The notes under the pieces were generated by a model. The model saw only the letters and a program-made list of their open reading frames with translations, had not been told where the DNA came from and ran no database searches. A program made the position numbers and the translations under genes. 64,000 nt of DNA from Pseudogemmatithrix spongiicola (GTDB taxonomy: Bacteria; Gemmatimonadota; Gemmatimonadetes; Gemmatimonadales; Gemmatimonadaceae), in the NCBI RefSeq assembly GCF_030623445.1, contig NZ_CP130613.1, forward strand, positions 868,001-932,000. The letters run 5' to 3'. Of this stretch, positions 43,508 through 52,047 are shown piece after piece. Within the stretch, counting starts at the first letter, position 1. Each line of letters begins with the position of its first letter.

Positions 43508-43945
43508 ATGCGTGCTGGCATGCTGCGGCTGGTTCCGGTGATCCTGTTTCTCGCGGCCTGCGGCGGCGCCGCCGGTACGTCCGGCAGCGCAAGCGCCGGG
43601 GCCGCGCCCGCAGCCGCCCGAGGGCCCAGCCCCGAAGAGCTCGCGGCCATCGCCCGCGGCGACTCGCTCTTCAACGGTGGCGGGTGCCAACGCTGCCATG
43701 GCCAGAAGGGTGTGGGCGCCCAGAACGGGCCGAGTCTCGTGGCCGGTCCGTGGCTGCACGTCGACGGCTCGAAGGCGCAGATTGCGGCGCTGATCACCCG
43801 CGGCGTGCCGCGTGAGGAGTTCAAGAACAGCGAGCGCCCGTTTGCGATGCGGCCCCGTGGCGGCCCGATGAACCTCACCGACGCCCAGGTGCAGGACCTC
43901 GCCGCCTACGTCGTTTCGATCTCACGCGCCAAGTCCGCGCGCTAA
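43508..43945 (+). CDS. Monohaem cytochrome c, lipoprotein
   Basis: The 145-residue protein has a lipobox (LFLAAC, Cys18), a Gly/Ala/Ser linker, and one haem site C60-Q-R-C63-H64. A distal Met is likely in FAMRPRGGPMNLT, and the C-terminal helix DAQVQDLAAYVVSI is typical of class I cytochromes. It would carry electrons in the periplasm while anchored to a membrane. It is followed after 18 bases by the DUF885 gene, but a functional link is not evident. Confidence 0.9.
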   Translation: MRAGMLRLVPVILFLAACGGAAGTSGSASAGAAPAAARGPSPEELAAIARGDSLFNGGGCQRCHGQKGVGAQNGPSLVAGPWLHVDGSKAQIAALITRGVPREEFKNSERPFAMRPRGGPMNLTDAQVQDLAAYVVSISRAKSAR

Positions 43946-43963
43946 CCCTTGGACTCCATCCCG

Positions 43964-45697
43964 ATGTCGAAGCCCCTGGCCCTGTTCGCGCTGCTGCTCG
44001 CCATCGCGCCGCTGCAAGCCCAGCGGCTCGCCGCGCCGTCGCCCAACGCCATCAGCGAGCTGCGGGACACCATCCTCGTCTACGGCCAGGACCGCGGCGC
44101 GCTGCTGCGGCGCTGGACGGTCCCGTACTCGGTAGATCGCGCCGCGCGCATGCGCACGTTCTATACGGAGTGGCGCGCGCGACTCCAACGCATTGACTTC
44201 GCGCGGCTCTCGCAGGAAGGCAGGATCGACTACCTCCTGCTCGACAACCGCCTTCGCCAGGAGCTCGATCAACTCCAGCGCGACGACCGTCTCGCCGCCG
44301 AGATGAAGTCCTACGTGCCGTTCGCTTCGACCATCGCGGGATTCGAAGAGGCGCGCCGTCGCCTCGAGACGCCCAATGGTCAGCTGGCCGGTCGTGCGCT
44401 GGCCGACATGGCGAAGCAGATCGACTCGCTGACCAAAGCCGTGCGCGCCCGCGCGCCGCAGAGCGCGCAGATCCCGCGCGCCGAGCGCATCACCGGCCTG
44501 CGCACGGTCGAGTACCTCGGCGACCTGCAGACCCAGCTGCGCAACTGGAACCGCTTCTCGTCGGGCTACGATCCGGAGTTCACGTGGTGGACGGCCGATC
44601 CGTTCCGGCGCGTGAATGACGGCATCACGGGCTACCAGCGCGCCATCCGCGAAGTCGTGATTGGGCAGAAGCAGGGCGAGGAGGAGCCGATCATCGGCGA
44701 CCCGATCGGCGTGGCCGGCGTGAACGCCGACCTCGCGTTCGAGATGATTGCCTACACGCCGCAGGAACTGCTGGCGCTGGCCGAGAAGGAGTTCGCGTGG
44801 ATCGAAGCCGAGCAGCGGAAGGCGGCGCGCGAGATGGGCTTCGGCGACGACTGGCGAGGTGCGCTCGAGAAGGTGAAGCAGGCCTTCGTGCCGCCGGGCG
44901 ACCAGCCGGCCATGGTGCGCGACCTCGCGCGCTCGGCGGTGAAGTTCATCACCGACCGCGACCTCGTGACCGTGCCGCCGCTCGCCGACGAGGTGTGGCG
45001 TATGGAGATGATGCCGCCCCGGCAGCAGCTGGTGTCGCCGTTCTTCCTCGGGGGCGAGATCATCCAGGTCGCGTATCCAACCGACTCGATGCAGCACGAC
45101 GACAAGTTGATGGCGATGCGCGGCAACAATCCGCACTTCTCGTTGGCGACCGTGCACCACGAGCTGATTCCCGGGCATCACCTGCAGGGCTTCATGACGC
45201 AGCGCTACAATGCGCACCGCCAGATGTTCAGCACGCCGTTCTGGGGGGAGGGCTGGGCGCTGTGGTGGGAGATGCTGCTGTGGGACAACCAGTTTGCGCC
45301 GACGCCCGAGGACCGCATGGGCATGTTGTTCTGGCGTTCGCACCGCGCCGCGCGGATCATCTTCTCGCTGCGATTCCAGATGGGCCAGATGACGCCGCAG
45401 GAAGCCGTGGACTTCCTGGTGAATCGCGTGGGCCACGAACGCGCGAACGCCGAGGCAGAGGTGCGGCGCTCGTTCAACGGCACGTACTCGCCGATGTACC
45501 AGGCGGCCTACATGCTCGGCGGCCTGCAGTTCCGCGCGTTGCATACGGAGCTCGTGAAGAGCGGGCGCATGACGAACAAGGAGTTCCACGACGCTATCCT
45601 GCAGGGTGGGCGGATGCCCGTCGAGATGGTGCGGGCGCGGATGCTGAACCTGCCGCTTACGCGCGACTGGAAGCCGGCGTGGCGTTTCTACAATTGA
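43964..45697 (+). CDS. DUF885 zinc metallopeptidase-like protein, exported
   Basis: The 577-residue protein has a signal peptide (to about LQAQ) and a long helical DUF885 fold with HHELIPGHH at residues 398-406, a variant HExxH-type site, followed by the second Glu region GEGWALWWE. The motif predicts a metallopeptidase. ATG 43964 is chosen over TTG 43949 because the signal peptide then starts cleanly. The stop is 5 bases before the PLP dehydratase ATG. Confidence 0.9.
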   Translation: MSKPLALFALLLAIAPLQAQRLAAPSPNAISELRDTILVYGQDRGALLRRWTVPYSVDRAARMRTFYTEWRARLQRIDFARLSQEGRIDYLLLDNRLRQELDQLQRDDRLAAEMKSYVPFASTIAGFEEARRRLETPNGQLAGRALADMAKQIDSLTKAVRARAPQSAQIPRAERITGLRTVEYLGDLQTQLRNWNRFSSGYDPEFTWWTADPFRRVNDGITGYQRAIREVVIGQKQGEEEPIIGDPIGVAGVNADLAFEMIAYTPQELLALAEKEFAWIEAEQRKAAREMGFGDDWRGALEKVKQAFVPPGDQPAMVRDLARSAVKFITDRDLVTVPPLADEVWRMEMMPPRQQLVSPFFLGGEIIQVAYPTDSMQHDDKLMAMRGNNPHFSLATVHHELIPGHHLQGFMTQRYNAHRQMFSTPFWGEGWALWWEMLLWDNQFAPTPEDRMGMLFWRSHRAARIIFSLRFQMGQMTPQEAVDFLVNRVGHERANAEAEVRRSFNGTYSPMYQAAYMLGGLQFRALHTELVKSGRMTNKEFHDAILQGGRMPVEMVRARMLNLPLTRDWKPAWRFYN

Positions 45698-45701
45698 CGT
45701 G

Positions 45702-46676
45702 ATGCGCCATTCGCCCATCAGTCTCGCCGACGTCGAGGCCGCCGTCGCGCGGCTCGCCCCCCACCTCACGCCGACGCCGGTGCGGCAGTACCCGCGCCTC
45801 GACGCCGACATCGGCCACGGCATCACGGTGTTCGTGAAACATGAGAACCACCACCCGACGCAGAGCTTCAAGATCCGCAACGGGCTCAACGCGGTGCTCG
45901 GACGCAGCGCGCCGGAGCGCGCGCGTGGCTGCATCGGGGCGAGCACCGGCAACCACGGGCTCGGCATCGCGTACGCCGGGCGGCTGACGGGAACGCCCAT
46001 CACGGTCTGTGTACCGGTGGGCAACAATCCCGAGAAGAACGCGGCGATCCGGGCGCTCGGCGCGACGCTCATCGAGGCGGGGGCGCGCTACGACGAGACG
46101 ATCGCCGAGTGCCGGCGTCTCCAGGAGGCCCAAGGGCTCGCGCTGCTGCACTCGACGAACGATCCGCTCGTCGTGGCCGGCGCCGGCACCATGACGCTCG
46201 AGTATCTGCGGCAGGCGCCCGAGCTGGATGCGCTGATCCTGGCGCTCGGCGGAGGCTCGCAGTCCGTCGGGGCGCTCACGGTGGCCGCGGCGCTGCGGCC
46301 GTCCCTCAAGGTGTACGCCGTGGGGGCGACCGGCGCGCCGGCGCAGTACGAGAGCTGGCGCCGCGGCGAACGCCTCGAGGGTCAGGCGTCCGACACCTTT
46401 GCGGAAGGCATCGCGACGGGGTCGGCGTATGCGTTCACCTTCGACGCGCTGCGCGAGGGACTCGCGGGTTTCGTGCAAGTGACGGACGAGGCCATGCGCG
46501 CGGCAATCCGCGACCTGCTCCGCTACACGGGGAATCTCGCCGAGGGGGCCGGCGCGGCTGGGCTCGCGGGGCTGCGCGTGCTGGCGCCACAGCTCGCCGG
46601 TCAGCGCGTCGGCATCGTGATGTGCGGTGGCAATCTCAGTCTGGCGGAGTTGCGGCGGACGATGGATACGCCCTGA
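45702..46676 (+). CDS. PLP-dependent threonine/serine dehydratase family
   Basis: The 324-residue enzyme is a fold-type II PLP protein with the Schiff-base Lys57 (SFKIRNGLN), Asn/Gly loop SASTGNHG-type (GASTGNHGLGIAYA), the phosphate loop GGGSQSVGAL and a C-terminal MCGGN. It resembles IlvA/TdcB catalytic domains and has no regulatory ACT domain. The substrate could be threonine, serine or a modified analogue. It overlaps the hydrolase gene on the other strand by 41 bases. Confidence 0.88.
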   Translation: MRHSPISLADVEAAVARLAPHLTPTPVRQYPRLDADIGHGITVFVKHENHHPTQSFKIRNGLNAVLGRSAPERARGCIGASTGNHGLGIAYAGRLTGTPITVCVPVGNNPEKNAAIRALGATLIEAGARYDETIAECRRLQEAQGLALLHSTNDPLVVAGAGTMTLEYLRQAPELDALILALGGGSQSVGALTVAAALRPSLKVYAVGATGAPAQYESWRRGERLEGQASDTFAEGIATGSAYAFTFDALREGLAGFVQVTDEAMRAAIRDLLRYTGNLAEGAGAAGLAGLRVLAPQLAGQRVGIVMCGGNLSLAELRRTMDTP

Positions 46677-47592
46677 CCATCATCGCGTCGACCAGCTGGC
46701 GGAGCACGTCGGGGCGATTGCCCTGCATGTGGTTGCCGGGCAGCCACACGAGTTCCTTGGGCGCCAACGCGGCCGCGTAGAGGATCTCCACCGAGCGCCG
46801 GGGGATCTTCTCGTCCGCCTCGGCGTTGAGCATCACGACCGGGCGCGGCGCGACCTGCGCGATCCAGCGTTCGGGCGTGAAGCGCGGGCCAGACGCCAGC
46901 ACGTTCGCGAGGTGCGAGACCGGGGCGCGCAGCCAGCGATTCGGGATCTCCTTCTCCAGCCCGCGATCGATCATCGCGTGCGTGTCGCCGCCGCCGTGCG
47001 CGAGCCAGAGCCGCGTGACGCGTGGGTCACGTGCGGCGGCGATGGTGGCAAACGGCGCACCGAAGCTTGCGCCGACCAACTCGACGCGCGTGCTGTCCAC
47101 GTCGGCACGCGCCAGGAGATAGTCGAGCGCGAGATGCACCGCGGGCGGCGTGTCGTAGAGCGCGCGCCTGATGAGCGGTACCTGCGCGACGATCTCGAGG
47201 CCCTTGGCCCGGTGGTTGCCCTCGAAGGGGTACTCGAGCGAGGCAAAGACGGCGCCCCGCGTATCACCGATCAGCGCGCCGGCGCCGCGGCCGCGTTCGT
47301 GGCCGCCGAGGATCAGGAACAGCGGACGCCGCGTCGAATCCCGCTCGGTCGCGGCGGGAATCGGGCGGCGGATGGCCAGCGCGATGCGCTGGCCGGTGTT
47401 CGAGGTGAGGCGCAGGTGAATCTCTCGCGTACCGGCGGAGTCGGTCGTGGACTCTTCCTCGATGGCCGTGACCTGGCCCCGCCGCGCCTCGAAGTACGGG
47501 ACGGGATCGCGCAGGAGCCATGCAAGCATCGCGGCGGCGCCGATCAGCGCCACCGCGATGCTTCCAGCGATCCAACGCCAGATGCGCCGCAC
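46636..47592 (-). CDS. Alpha/beta-hydrolase fold protein, membrane-anchored
   Basis: The 318-residue protein has an N-terminal membrane helix (about 8-27), then an alpha/beta-hydrolase domain with the nucleophile elbow GASFGA, an acid in ADEKIPRRSVE and a His in PGNHMQG. The oxyanion side shows FLILGGHERGRG. It probably acts as an esterase or peptidase on the outer face of the inner membrane. It follows the exported protein gene by 2 bases on the minus strand. Confidence 0.82.
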   Translation of the reverse strand: MRRIWRWIAGSIAVALIGAAAMLAWLLRDPVPYFEARRGQVTAIEEESTTDSAGTREIHLRLTSNTGQRIALAIRRPIPAATERDSTRRPLFLILGGHERGRGAGALIGDTRGAVFASLEYPFEGNHRAKGLEIVAQVPLIRRALYDTPPAVHLALDYLLARADVDSTRVELVGASFGAPFATIAAARDPRVTRLWLAHGGGDTHAMIDRGLEKEIPNRWLRAPVSHLANVLASGPRFTPERWIAQVAPRPVVMLNAEADEKIPRRSVEILYAAALAPKELVWLPGNHMQGNRPDVLRQLVDAMMVRAYPSSAATPPD

Positions 47593-47594
47593 GC

Positions 47595-48338
47595 TCAGGG
47601 CTTGAGCGCCTTGACCTCGGCCGGGAGCTCGAAGAGCTTCGCGTCCTGCGGGCCGAACTCCATCGACGTGGTGGTCATGGTCATCTGCATGCCCATCATG
47701 TTCGACTCGATGCGATGCGGCATCAGGAGGCCGCTGACCGTCTTGTAGTCGCGCATGAACATCTCGACTTCGATCTCGCCGGCCTGCGACATCTGCTTCG
47801 TGACCGAGCGCACGAGCAGGCCCGAGGCGTTGGAGAAGCAGTCGGTGGACTCACGGCCTGACTTCCACGTGAACTTCACGCAGGTCGTCATGTCACCGGC
47901 CGCGTCGTAGGTGCCGGCGGGCTCCATGGCGGAGAACTGGTCGGGACTGCGCGCGATGCTGTTGAGCGTCGAGCCTTCGATGAGGGCCGCCGCCTCGAGC
48001 CCGCCGAGGACGCGCGGGCCCTGCATCGGATCGGTGGACCACGCGGTGCTGCCGTCATGCCCCTGCTTGATGGTGCCGAGGCCCGGGATCTCCGTGACCA
48101 CGACGAGGAGGTTCGGGCGCGCGGCCACGGCGTTGATGGTCATCGACATGCCCATCGCCGGCGCTTCCATGTTGACGGTGGACTTCATGCCCTGGATCGA
48201 CGCCAGCGCGCCGCTGGGATCGACCGCCTTGTTGTAGCGGTCGAGGATGGCGGTCGGCGTCTGCGCGGTGAGGGTCGGCGCGGCGGCCGCGACGGCCACG
48301 AGGGCGGCAAGGGCGGAACGGAGGATACGGCGGGACAT
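47595..48338 (-). CDS. Exported protein, LolA/outer-membrane lipoprotein-sorting-like
   Basis: The 247-residue protein has a signal peptide (to about TLTAQ) and a fold pattern like the LolA/DUF-type half-barrel: repeated strands (KSTVNMEAPAMGMSMTINAV, PNLLVVVTEIPGLG), DGSTAW, and a late segment MRDYKTVSGLLMPHRIE that is common in such lipoprotein-sorting-like domains. A lipid- or lipoprotein-binding role is inferred. It lies between the S41 peptidase and the hydrolase in a probable operon. Confidence 0.7.
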   Translation of the reverse strand: MSRRILRSALAALVAVAAAAPTLTAQTPTAILDRYNKAVDPSGALASIQGMKSTVNMEAPAMGMSMTINAVAARPNLLVVVTEIPGLGTIKQGHDGSTAWSTDPMQGPRVLGGLEAAALIEGSTLNSIARSPDQFSAMEPAGTYDAAGDMTTCVKFTWKSGRESTDCFSNASGLLVRSVTKQMSQAGEIEVEMFMRDYKTVSGLLMPHRIESNMMGMQMTMTTTSMEFGPQDAKLFELPAEVKALKP

Positions 48339-48380
48339 CGGTACTCCTGTGGAGGTGGGGTTCTACGCGATGTGCGGGGT

Positions 48381-49730
48381 TTACGGACGCGACAGCGACT
48401 CGGCGAGCCACGCTCGCGCGGCTTCGAGGGCGGCGTCGCGTCCCTCGGCGAGTTCCTTACGGACCAGCGGCGCGCGAGTGTCAGGTACTACCCCGACGCC
48501 TTCGATTCGGCGCCCGGAGGCGTCAACGTGATCGGCGATGGGGTGCATCAGCACGTCGCCGGACGGCAGGCGGAGCATGGCGGCCGGCAGGGATTGTCCC
48601 GCCGACGTCTCACCGAACACGCGGGCCCGTCCGAGCGACTGCATCCCCGCAGCGAAGAACTCCGACGCGCTGGCGGTCATGCCATCCACCAAGATGGCGA
48701 CGGGCGCAGAGATGACGCCGACGCGTTCGCCGGCCGGCGTCGCGCGGCGTGGGTTCGCGGTGAGGCGCAGGTCCGCGCCGCGCCCGCGCATGGAGCCCAA
48801 GGACCAGGTCGAGTCCGAGAAATGTCCAGCGAATCCGCCGATCATTCCTACCGCGCCGCCGCCGTTCCCGCGCAGGTCGATGATCACGGCTGGTGCCGTG
48901 CGCGCGGCGAAGGCAAAGCGGTCCAAATCCTGGATGACGACGGGGAACCAGCCGCTGAAGCTGATGATCGGAATCGTGACTGCACCGCGCGGGGTCGCCA
49001 CGGGTGTGCTGTCCAGCGCGGCGCGCACCATCATCGGCGGCAGGTTGCCGTATCGCGAGAGACGGCCCGGCGCTGCCGCACGCACGAGCGTGTAGCGGCG
49101 CATACCGCCGTCGAGGCCGCGCACGGCGAGCGTGACGCTATCGCCGCTCGGCCCGTCGAGTCGGCTCGTCATCACTTGCAGGAACAACGTATTCGCTTCG
49201 TGTACGCCGCTGTCGAAGGCCCGCCGCAGACGCACGCGGACGGAGTCGACCTCGAGGCCATCGACGGACACGAGGGCGTCCCCGGGTCGCACGCCCGCCT
49301 GCGCGGCCGCGCTGCCCGGCACGACGCGCCACGCGACCAGCGTGTCGCCGGCGAGGCGAGGGACGATGCCCGCGGTGCCGGGTGTCGCGCTCGCGGGCGT
49401 ACGCGTATTGGTTGCGCTGGGAATCGCGTCGGCCGGAATGAGCACGAAGTGTGACTGGCCCGGCACGCGAATGAGCGTGCGTATCGCCGTCCTCGCCTCG
49501 TCGAGCGTGGGCGACGCGCCGAGGGCACGGCGCAGCGAGTCGTGCGCAGCCCGCCACCGACCGTTCACCAACGCGGTGTCGAAGTAGGTGCGGGCCATCG
49601 CACTCCACGCCGAGTCGAAGACCGCCAGCGGTGCGATCTCCTGCGCCGCGAGGCGCGACGTGCCCGTGAGCGCGAACGCGCACACGAGGGTGAGCACTCC
49701 GACGCGCGCGTGGCGCGACCCTAACGGCAT
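48381..49730 (-). CDS. S41 family peptidase with PDZ domain, exported
   Basis: The 449-residue protein has a signal peptide (to about LAAQ), an N-terminal helical cap, a PDZ domain (GSAAAQAGVRPGDALVSVDGLEV) and the tail-specific protease core: IIDLRGNGGG and the catalytic Ser in DGMTASASEFF. The position that holds the catalytic Lys in CtpA-type members (GxxTxGK) reads GETSAGQS, so a Ser-His-Glu type S41 mechanism is likelier. ATG 49730 is used; the longer frame upstream overlaps the next gene. Confidence 0.88.
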   Translation of the reverse strand: MPLGSRHARVGVLTLVCAFALTGTSRLAAQEIAPLAVFDSAWSAMARTYFDTALVNGRWRAAHDSLRRALGASPTLDEARTAIRTLIRVPGQSHFVLIPADAIPSATNTRTPASATPGTAGIVPRLAGDTLVAWRVVPGSAAAQAGVRPGDALVSVDGLEVDSVRVRLRRAFDSGVHEANTLFLQVMTSRLDGPSGDSVTLAVRGLDGGMRRYTLVRAAAPGRLSRYGNLPPMMVRAALDSTPVATPRGAVTIPIISFSGWFPVVIQDLDRFAFAARTAPAVIIDLRGNGGGAVGMIGGFAGHFSDSTWSLGSMRGRGADLRLTANPRRATPAGERVGVISAPVAILVDGMTASASEFFAAGMQSLGRARVFGETSAGQSLPAAMLRLPSGDVLMHPIADHVDASGRRIEGVGVVPDTRAPLVRKELAEGRDAALEAARAWLAESLSRP

Positions 49731-49734
49731 GGAC

Positions 49735-50217
49735 TCAGGCACGCAGCAACTCCGGGTCGTCGTGGCGATCGGGCTCGCGCCACGCGAGGATCGCGCTCGG
49801 TAGGGTGAGCAGGTAGATGAACAGCCCCGAGAAAATGATGTTCCACTCATCATACGTCGAGGGGACCCACCACAGCTTGAGGTCAATGCCGAGTGCGATC
49901 CAGATGACGCCGAGCAGGACAATGCCGGACGCGATTCGGTACGCGTCCAGGTATGCAGCGTTGCGCAAGGCGAGCTGCCGCTCGTCGAGCCGGCTGTCGA
50001 TGTCATCGCCGATCGCCTTGCCGACGCGGCCCACGCGTTCGATGGCGAACTGCCAGAGGATCAGGATGGTCATCGCCAGGTGAGTGAGCGCGAAGAAGTT
50101 CGAGTCGCGCATCGTGATCCACAGCAGCACCGAGAGCAGCGGATAGCTCGTCGCGAAGATCAGGATGTTGCGGCGGCGGACGTGCAGTGGCGGAATGGTC
50201 GCGGTCGTCGTGGTCAT
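49735..50217 (-). CDS. Four-helix membrane protein paired with XRE regulator
   Basis: The 160-residue protein has four hydrophobic helices (about 17-36, 41-59, 95-112, 126-145) and a cytoplasmic loop DDIDSRLDERQLALRN between the second and third. No family name recognised. Its start overlaps the stop of the XRE regulator (ATGA), a pairing often seen where the regulator controls a small membrane protein. Function unknown. Confidence 0.7.
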   Translation of the reverse strand: MTTTTATIPPLHVRRRNILIFATSYPLLSVLLWITMRDSNFFALTHLAMTILILWQFAIERVGRVGKAIGDDIDSRLDERQLALRNAAYLDAYRIASGIVLLGVIWIALGIDLKLWWVPSTYDEWNIIFSGLFIYLLTLPSAILAWREPDRHDDPELLRA

Positions 50218-50513
50218 GGACGGGTACCTCGGTCCGAGGGAAGGGCGTCAGGGCGGGCGTAGACCATTTGCGAGAGCGGGGCGAACGGCTGGCGCGAGAA
50301 GATCGCCTCGACCGGCAGCGCGAAGAGCTCGGCGATGCGGAGCGCGAGATCGAGCGATGGGTTGTACTCGCCGCGCTCGAGGTAACCGATCGTCTGGTAG
50401 TTCACACCGAGGGCTTCCGCGAGTTGCTGGCGCGTGAGGTCCCGTTCGGCGCGGAGGACCGCGAGCCGGTTATGGATGCGCGGACCTTCGTTGGATGCGC
50501 TTGATGTCTTCAT
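50214..50513 (-). CDS. XRE-family transcriptional regulator
   Basis: The 99-residue protein is a Cro/CI-type DNA-binding protein: HNRLAVLRAERDLTRQQLAEALGVNYQTIGYLERGEYNPSLDLALRIAELF, followed by VEAIFS, as in the compact YozG-like group. ATG 50513 is chosen; the frame upstream passes through the operator-like palindrome. It overlaps the membrane protein gene and is divergent from the dehydrogenase at 50623. Confidence 0.9.
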   Translation of the reverse strand: MKTSSASNEGPRIHNRLAVLRAERDLTRQQLAEALGVNYQTIGYLERGEYNPSLDLALRIAELFALPVEAIFSRQPFAPLSQMVYARPDALPSDRGTRP

Positions 50514-50524
50514 GGTGCACGTAA

Positions 50525-50542
50525 TGTTGTATACATACAACA
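50525..50542. promoter_or_regulatory. Palindromic operator in the XRE / dehydrogenase intergenic region
   Basis: TGTTGTAT (50525-50532), two bases, ATACAACA (50535-50542): a perfect 8-2-8 inverted repeat. Flanking half-sites AATGTTG (50523-50529) and CAACATT (50549-50555) extend the symmetry, and TTGACA is present on the minus strand at 50545-50550. The patch is AT-rich and sits just before the XRE start, the usual place for autorepression. Confidence 0.65.
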
Positions 50543-50610
50543 AAATGTCAACATTATTGGATGGAAGGTATTGTAACAACTACTGCATGAACGGAAGTCG
50601 TTGTGTCTGC

Positions 50611-50618
50611 TACCTTTA
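50611..50618 (+). promoter_or_regulatory. TAnnTTTG-like -7 box of the dehydrogenase gene
   Basis: TACCTTTA ends 4 bases before GTG 50623. It matches the TAnnTTTG pattern of Bacteroidota promoters and implies a leaderless mRNA. Confidence 0.4.
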
Positions 50619-50622
50619 GGGC

Positions 50623-51801
50623 GTGACGCACACCGTTCTCCCCCCCGCCGACTGCGCCGCGCTCGTGCCCGAGCTGCTCGAGACCCGCAACCCAAACGTC
50701 TGGGTCTATCGCTATTCGCACCCGCAGGCCGGGTGGACGCTCTCGATTGCGACGCACGCGCCGCCGGGTTCCGGCAAGCTCTCGTTGGGCGGATTCCGCA
50801 TCGCGCCGCTGGAACGCACGGAGTCGCCGGGGTTCACGACCGACCGCGAGAGCATCGCCCTCGCGATGGGTATGGAGGAGAAGGTCCACTGGTCACGCGT
50901 GATTCGCGTCGGCGGGCCGTTGGCGTTGCGCGACCTCACGCGGGTGGTGGGCGGCAAGTGCGTGCTCGCGCCGACGCCGGAATCGCGCGTCGGCAATCCC
51001 CGCGACGCCGAGATGCTGGCCTGGGCGGCGGAATGCTTGGCCGACTGCGAGCGGACCGCGGGTATCCATATCACGACGGGGCAGGATCTCGGACACGGCC
51101 GCATGCATGGCGGCGCGATGGGATCGCTGGAGTTCCTCAATGCGCGTTTCGCGGGCAGCGTCGTCGCCGACACGTCGGTGCCGACGGGTGAGGGCAACTA
51201 CCAGATCCTGCACGGGATGCTGCGGGCCTTCGGATTGCCGCTCGAGCGCACCACTGTCGGCTTGATTGGCTGCGGCAACATCGGCATGCACATCATCGCG
51301 CAGCTGCGGCAGCACGCGGGCGTGACGATCCTCGCCTGCGAATCGCGGGACGAGCGCCGCGCCGAGTTGGAGGCGATGGGCATCCGCACCTGGGGCCCGG
51401 AGCGGAAGCAGGAGTTCCTTGCGCTGCCCATGGACGCGTTGGTCGTGAACGCGGCGGGCGCGACGCTGGATTCCGTGTCCGTGGCCGCATGCGCGGCGAA
51501 CGCGCGGTTGAAGGTCGTCTGCGGCAGCGAGAATCTCGTGATGCCGGACCAACATCGCGGGGTCGAGACGCTGCGCGCCGCGCAGAAGGTGTACGCGCCC
51601 ACGGAGCTTGGCGGCATGATGGGCTATCTCACCGCGGTGGAGCAGTATCTCGCGGTGATCGAGGGCAAGCGCTTCGAGGTGGCGACGATGCTCGAGGCGG
51701 CGAAGCGACTGGAGGTGGCGGGGTACGAGACGACGGCGCGCATCATCGCGGGTGGGCATCGCGAGGATTTCGAGACGGCGGTCACGGCGTTGTACGCATG
51801 A
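50623..51801 (+). CDS. NAD-dependent dehydrogenase, Glu/Leu/Phe/Val dehydrogenase-like
   Basis: The 392-residue protein has the two-domain layout of amino-acid dehydrogenases: an N-terminal domain with GGFRIAP, followed by a Rossmann domain with GLIGCGNIGMHII (about 215-227). ADVLNAAG-type segment VVNAAGATL and VCGSENLVMP mirror leucine dehydrogenase. The exact substrate is unclear because the usual catalytic Lys motif (GGAKGG) is not evident, and GHGRMHGGAMGS may replace it. GTG 50623 follows a TACCTTTA box. Confidence 0.72.
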   Translation: MTHTVLPPADCAALVPELLETRNPNVWVYRYSHPQAGWTLSIATHAPPGSGKLSLGGFRIAPLERTESPGFTTDRESIALAMGMEEKVHWSRVIRVGGPLALRDLTRVVGGKCVLAPTPESRVGNPRDAEMLAWAAECLADCERTAGIHITTGQDLGHGRMHGGAMGSLEFLNARFAGSVVADTSVPTGEGNYQILHGMLRAFGLPLERTTVGLIGCGNIGMHIIAQLRQHAGVTILACESRDERRAELEAMGIRTWGPERKQEFLALPMDALVVNAAGATLDSVSVAACAANARLKVVCGSENLVMPDQHRGVETLRAAQKVYAPTELGGMMGYLTAVEQYLAVIEGKRFEVATMLEAAKRLEVAGYETTARIIAGGHREDFETAVTALYA

Positions 51802-51846
51802 CGGGACACTGGGCGCCGACGCCTTGACGTGCGCGTCGGCGCCCGA

Positions 51847-51854
51847 TAGCCTTC
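51847..51854 (+). promoter_or_regulatory. Possible promoter box of the met operon
   Basis: TAGCCTTC lies 17 bases before the riboswitch and resembles TAnnTTTG with mismatches. It is the only promoter-like element between the dehydrogenase stop and the aptamer. Confidence 0.3.
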
Positions 51855-51871
51855 CCATCACAACCGAAGCC

Positions 51872-51920
51872 CGTGGTGATTTGCCGCGATTGCCGCCACG
51901 CTAAACAAAGTGCTAAAACG
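51872..51920 (+). promoter_or_regulatory. SAM-II riboswitch
   Basis: The sequence follows the SAM-II pattern: P1 arm CGTGG (51872-51876), TGATTT, CCG, ATTGC, the closing arm CCACG (51896-51900), then CTAAAC, and GTGCTAAAA (51910-51918) that forms the pseudoknot. Element order and spacing match known metX/metA leaders. It lies 128 bases before metX and is followed at once by an intrinsic terminator, so high SAM should stop transcription. Confidence 0.85.
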
Positions 51921-51927
51921 CTACGAG

Positions 51928-51952
51928 CCCGCGGCGACCCCGTGGGTTTTTT
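51928..51952 (+). terminator. Attenuator terminator of the SAM-II riboswitch
   Basis: CCCGCGG (51928-51934) pairs with CCGTGGG (51940-51946), with one G-T wobble, and TTTTTT follows at 51947-51952. It starts 8 bases after the aptamer, as expected for a transcription-control expression platform. Confidence 0.8.
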
Positions 51953-51987
51953 CGTTCACACGGTGTCGCTTCCGGACCGTCCCCTGC

Positions 51988-52009
51988 GGCCCTCTCGATC
52001 GAGAGGGCC
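51988..52009. terminator. 22-bp perfect palindrome before metX
   Basis: The bases 51988-52009 read the same on both strands (centre CTCGATCGAG, ends GGCC) and are followed by TTTGCGTTT. As RNA it is a stem with almost no loop. It may be a second terminator or an operator; see findings. Confidence 0.5.
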
Positions 52010-52047
52010 TTTGCGTTTCGCGGTGTCCTTTCATCCGTGGAGCGCCT

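Noticed and set aside
43922-46072. 716-codon minus-strand ORF opposite the DUF885 gene
   Set aside because: Shadow composition; the plus-strand DUF885 and dehydratase genes have clear active-site motifs.
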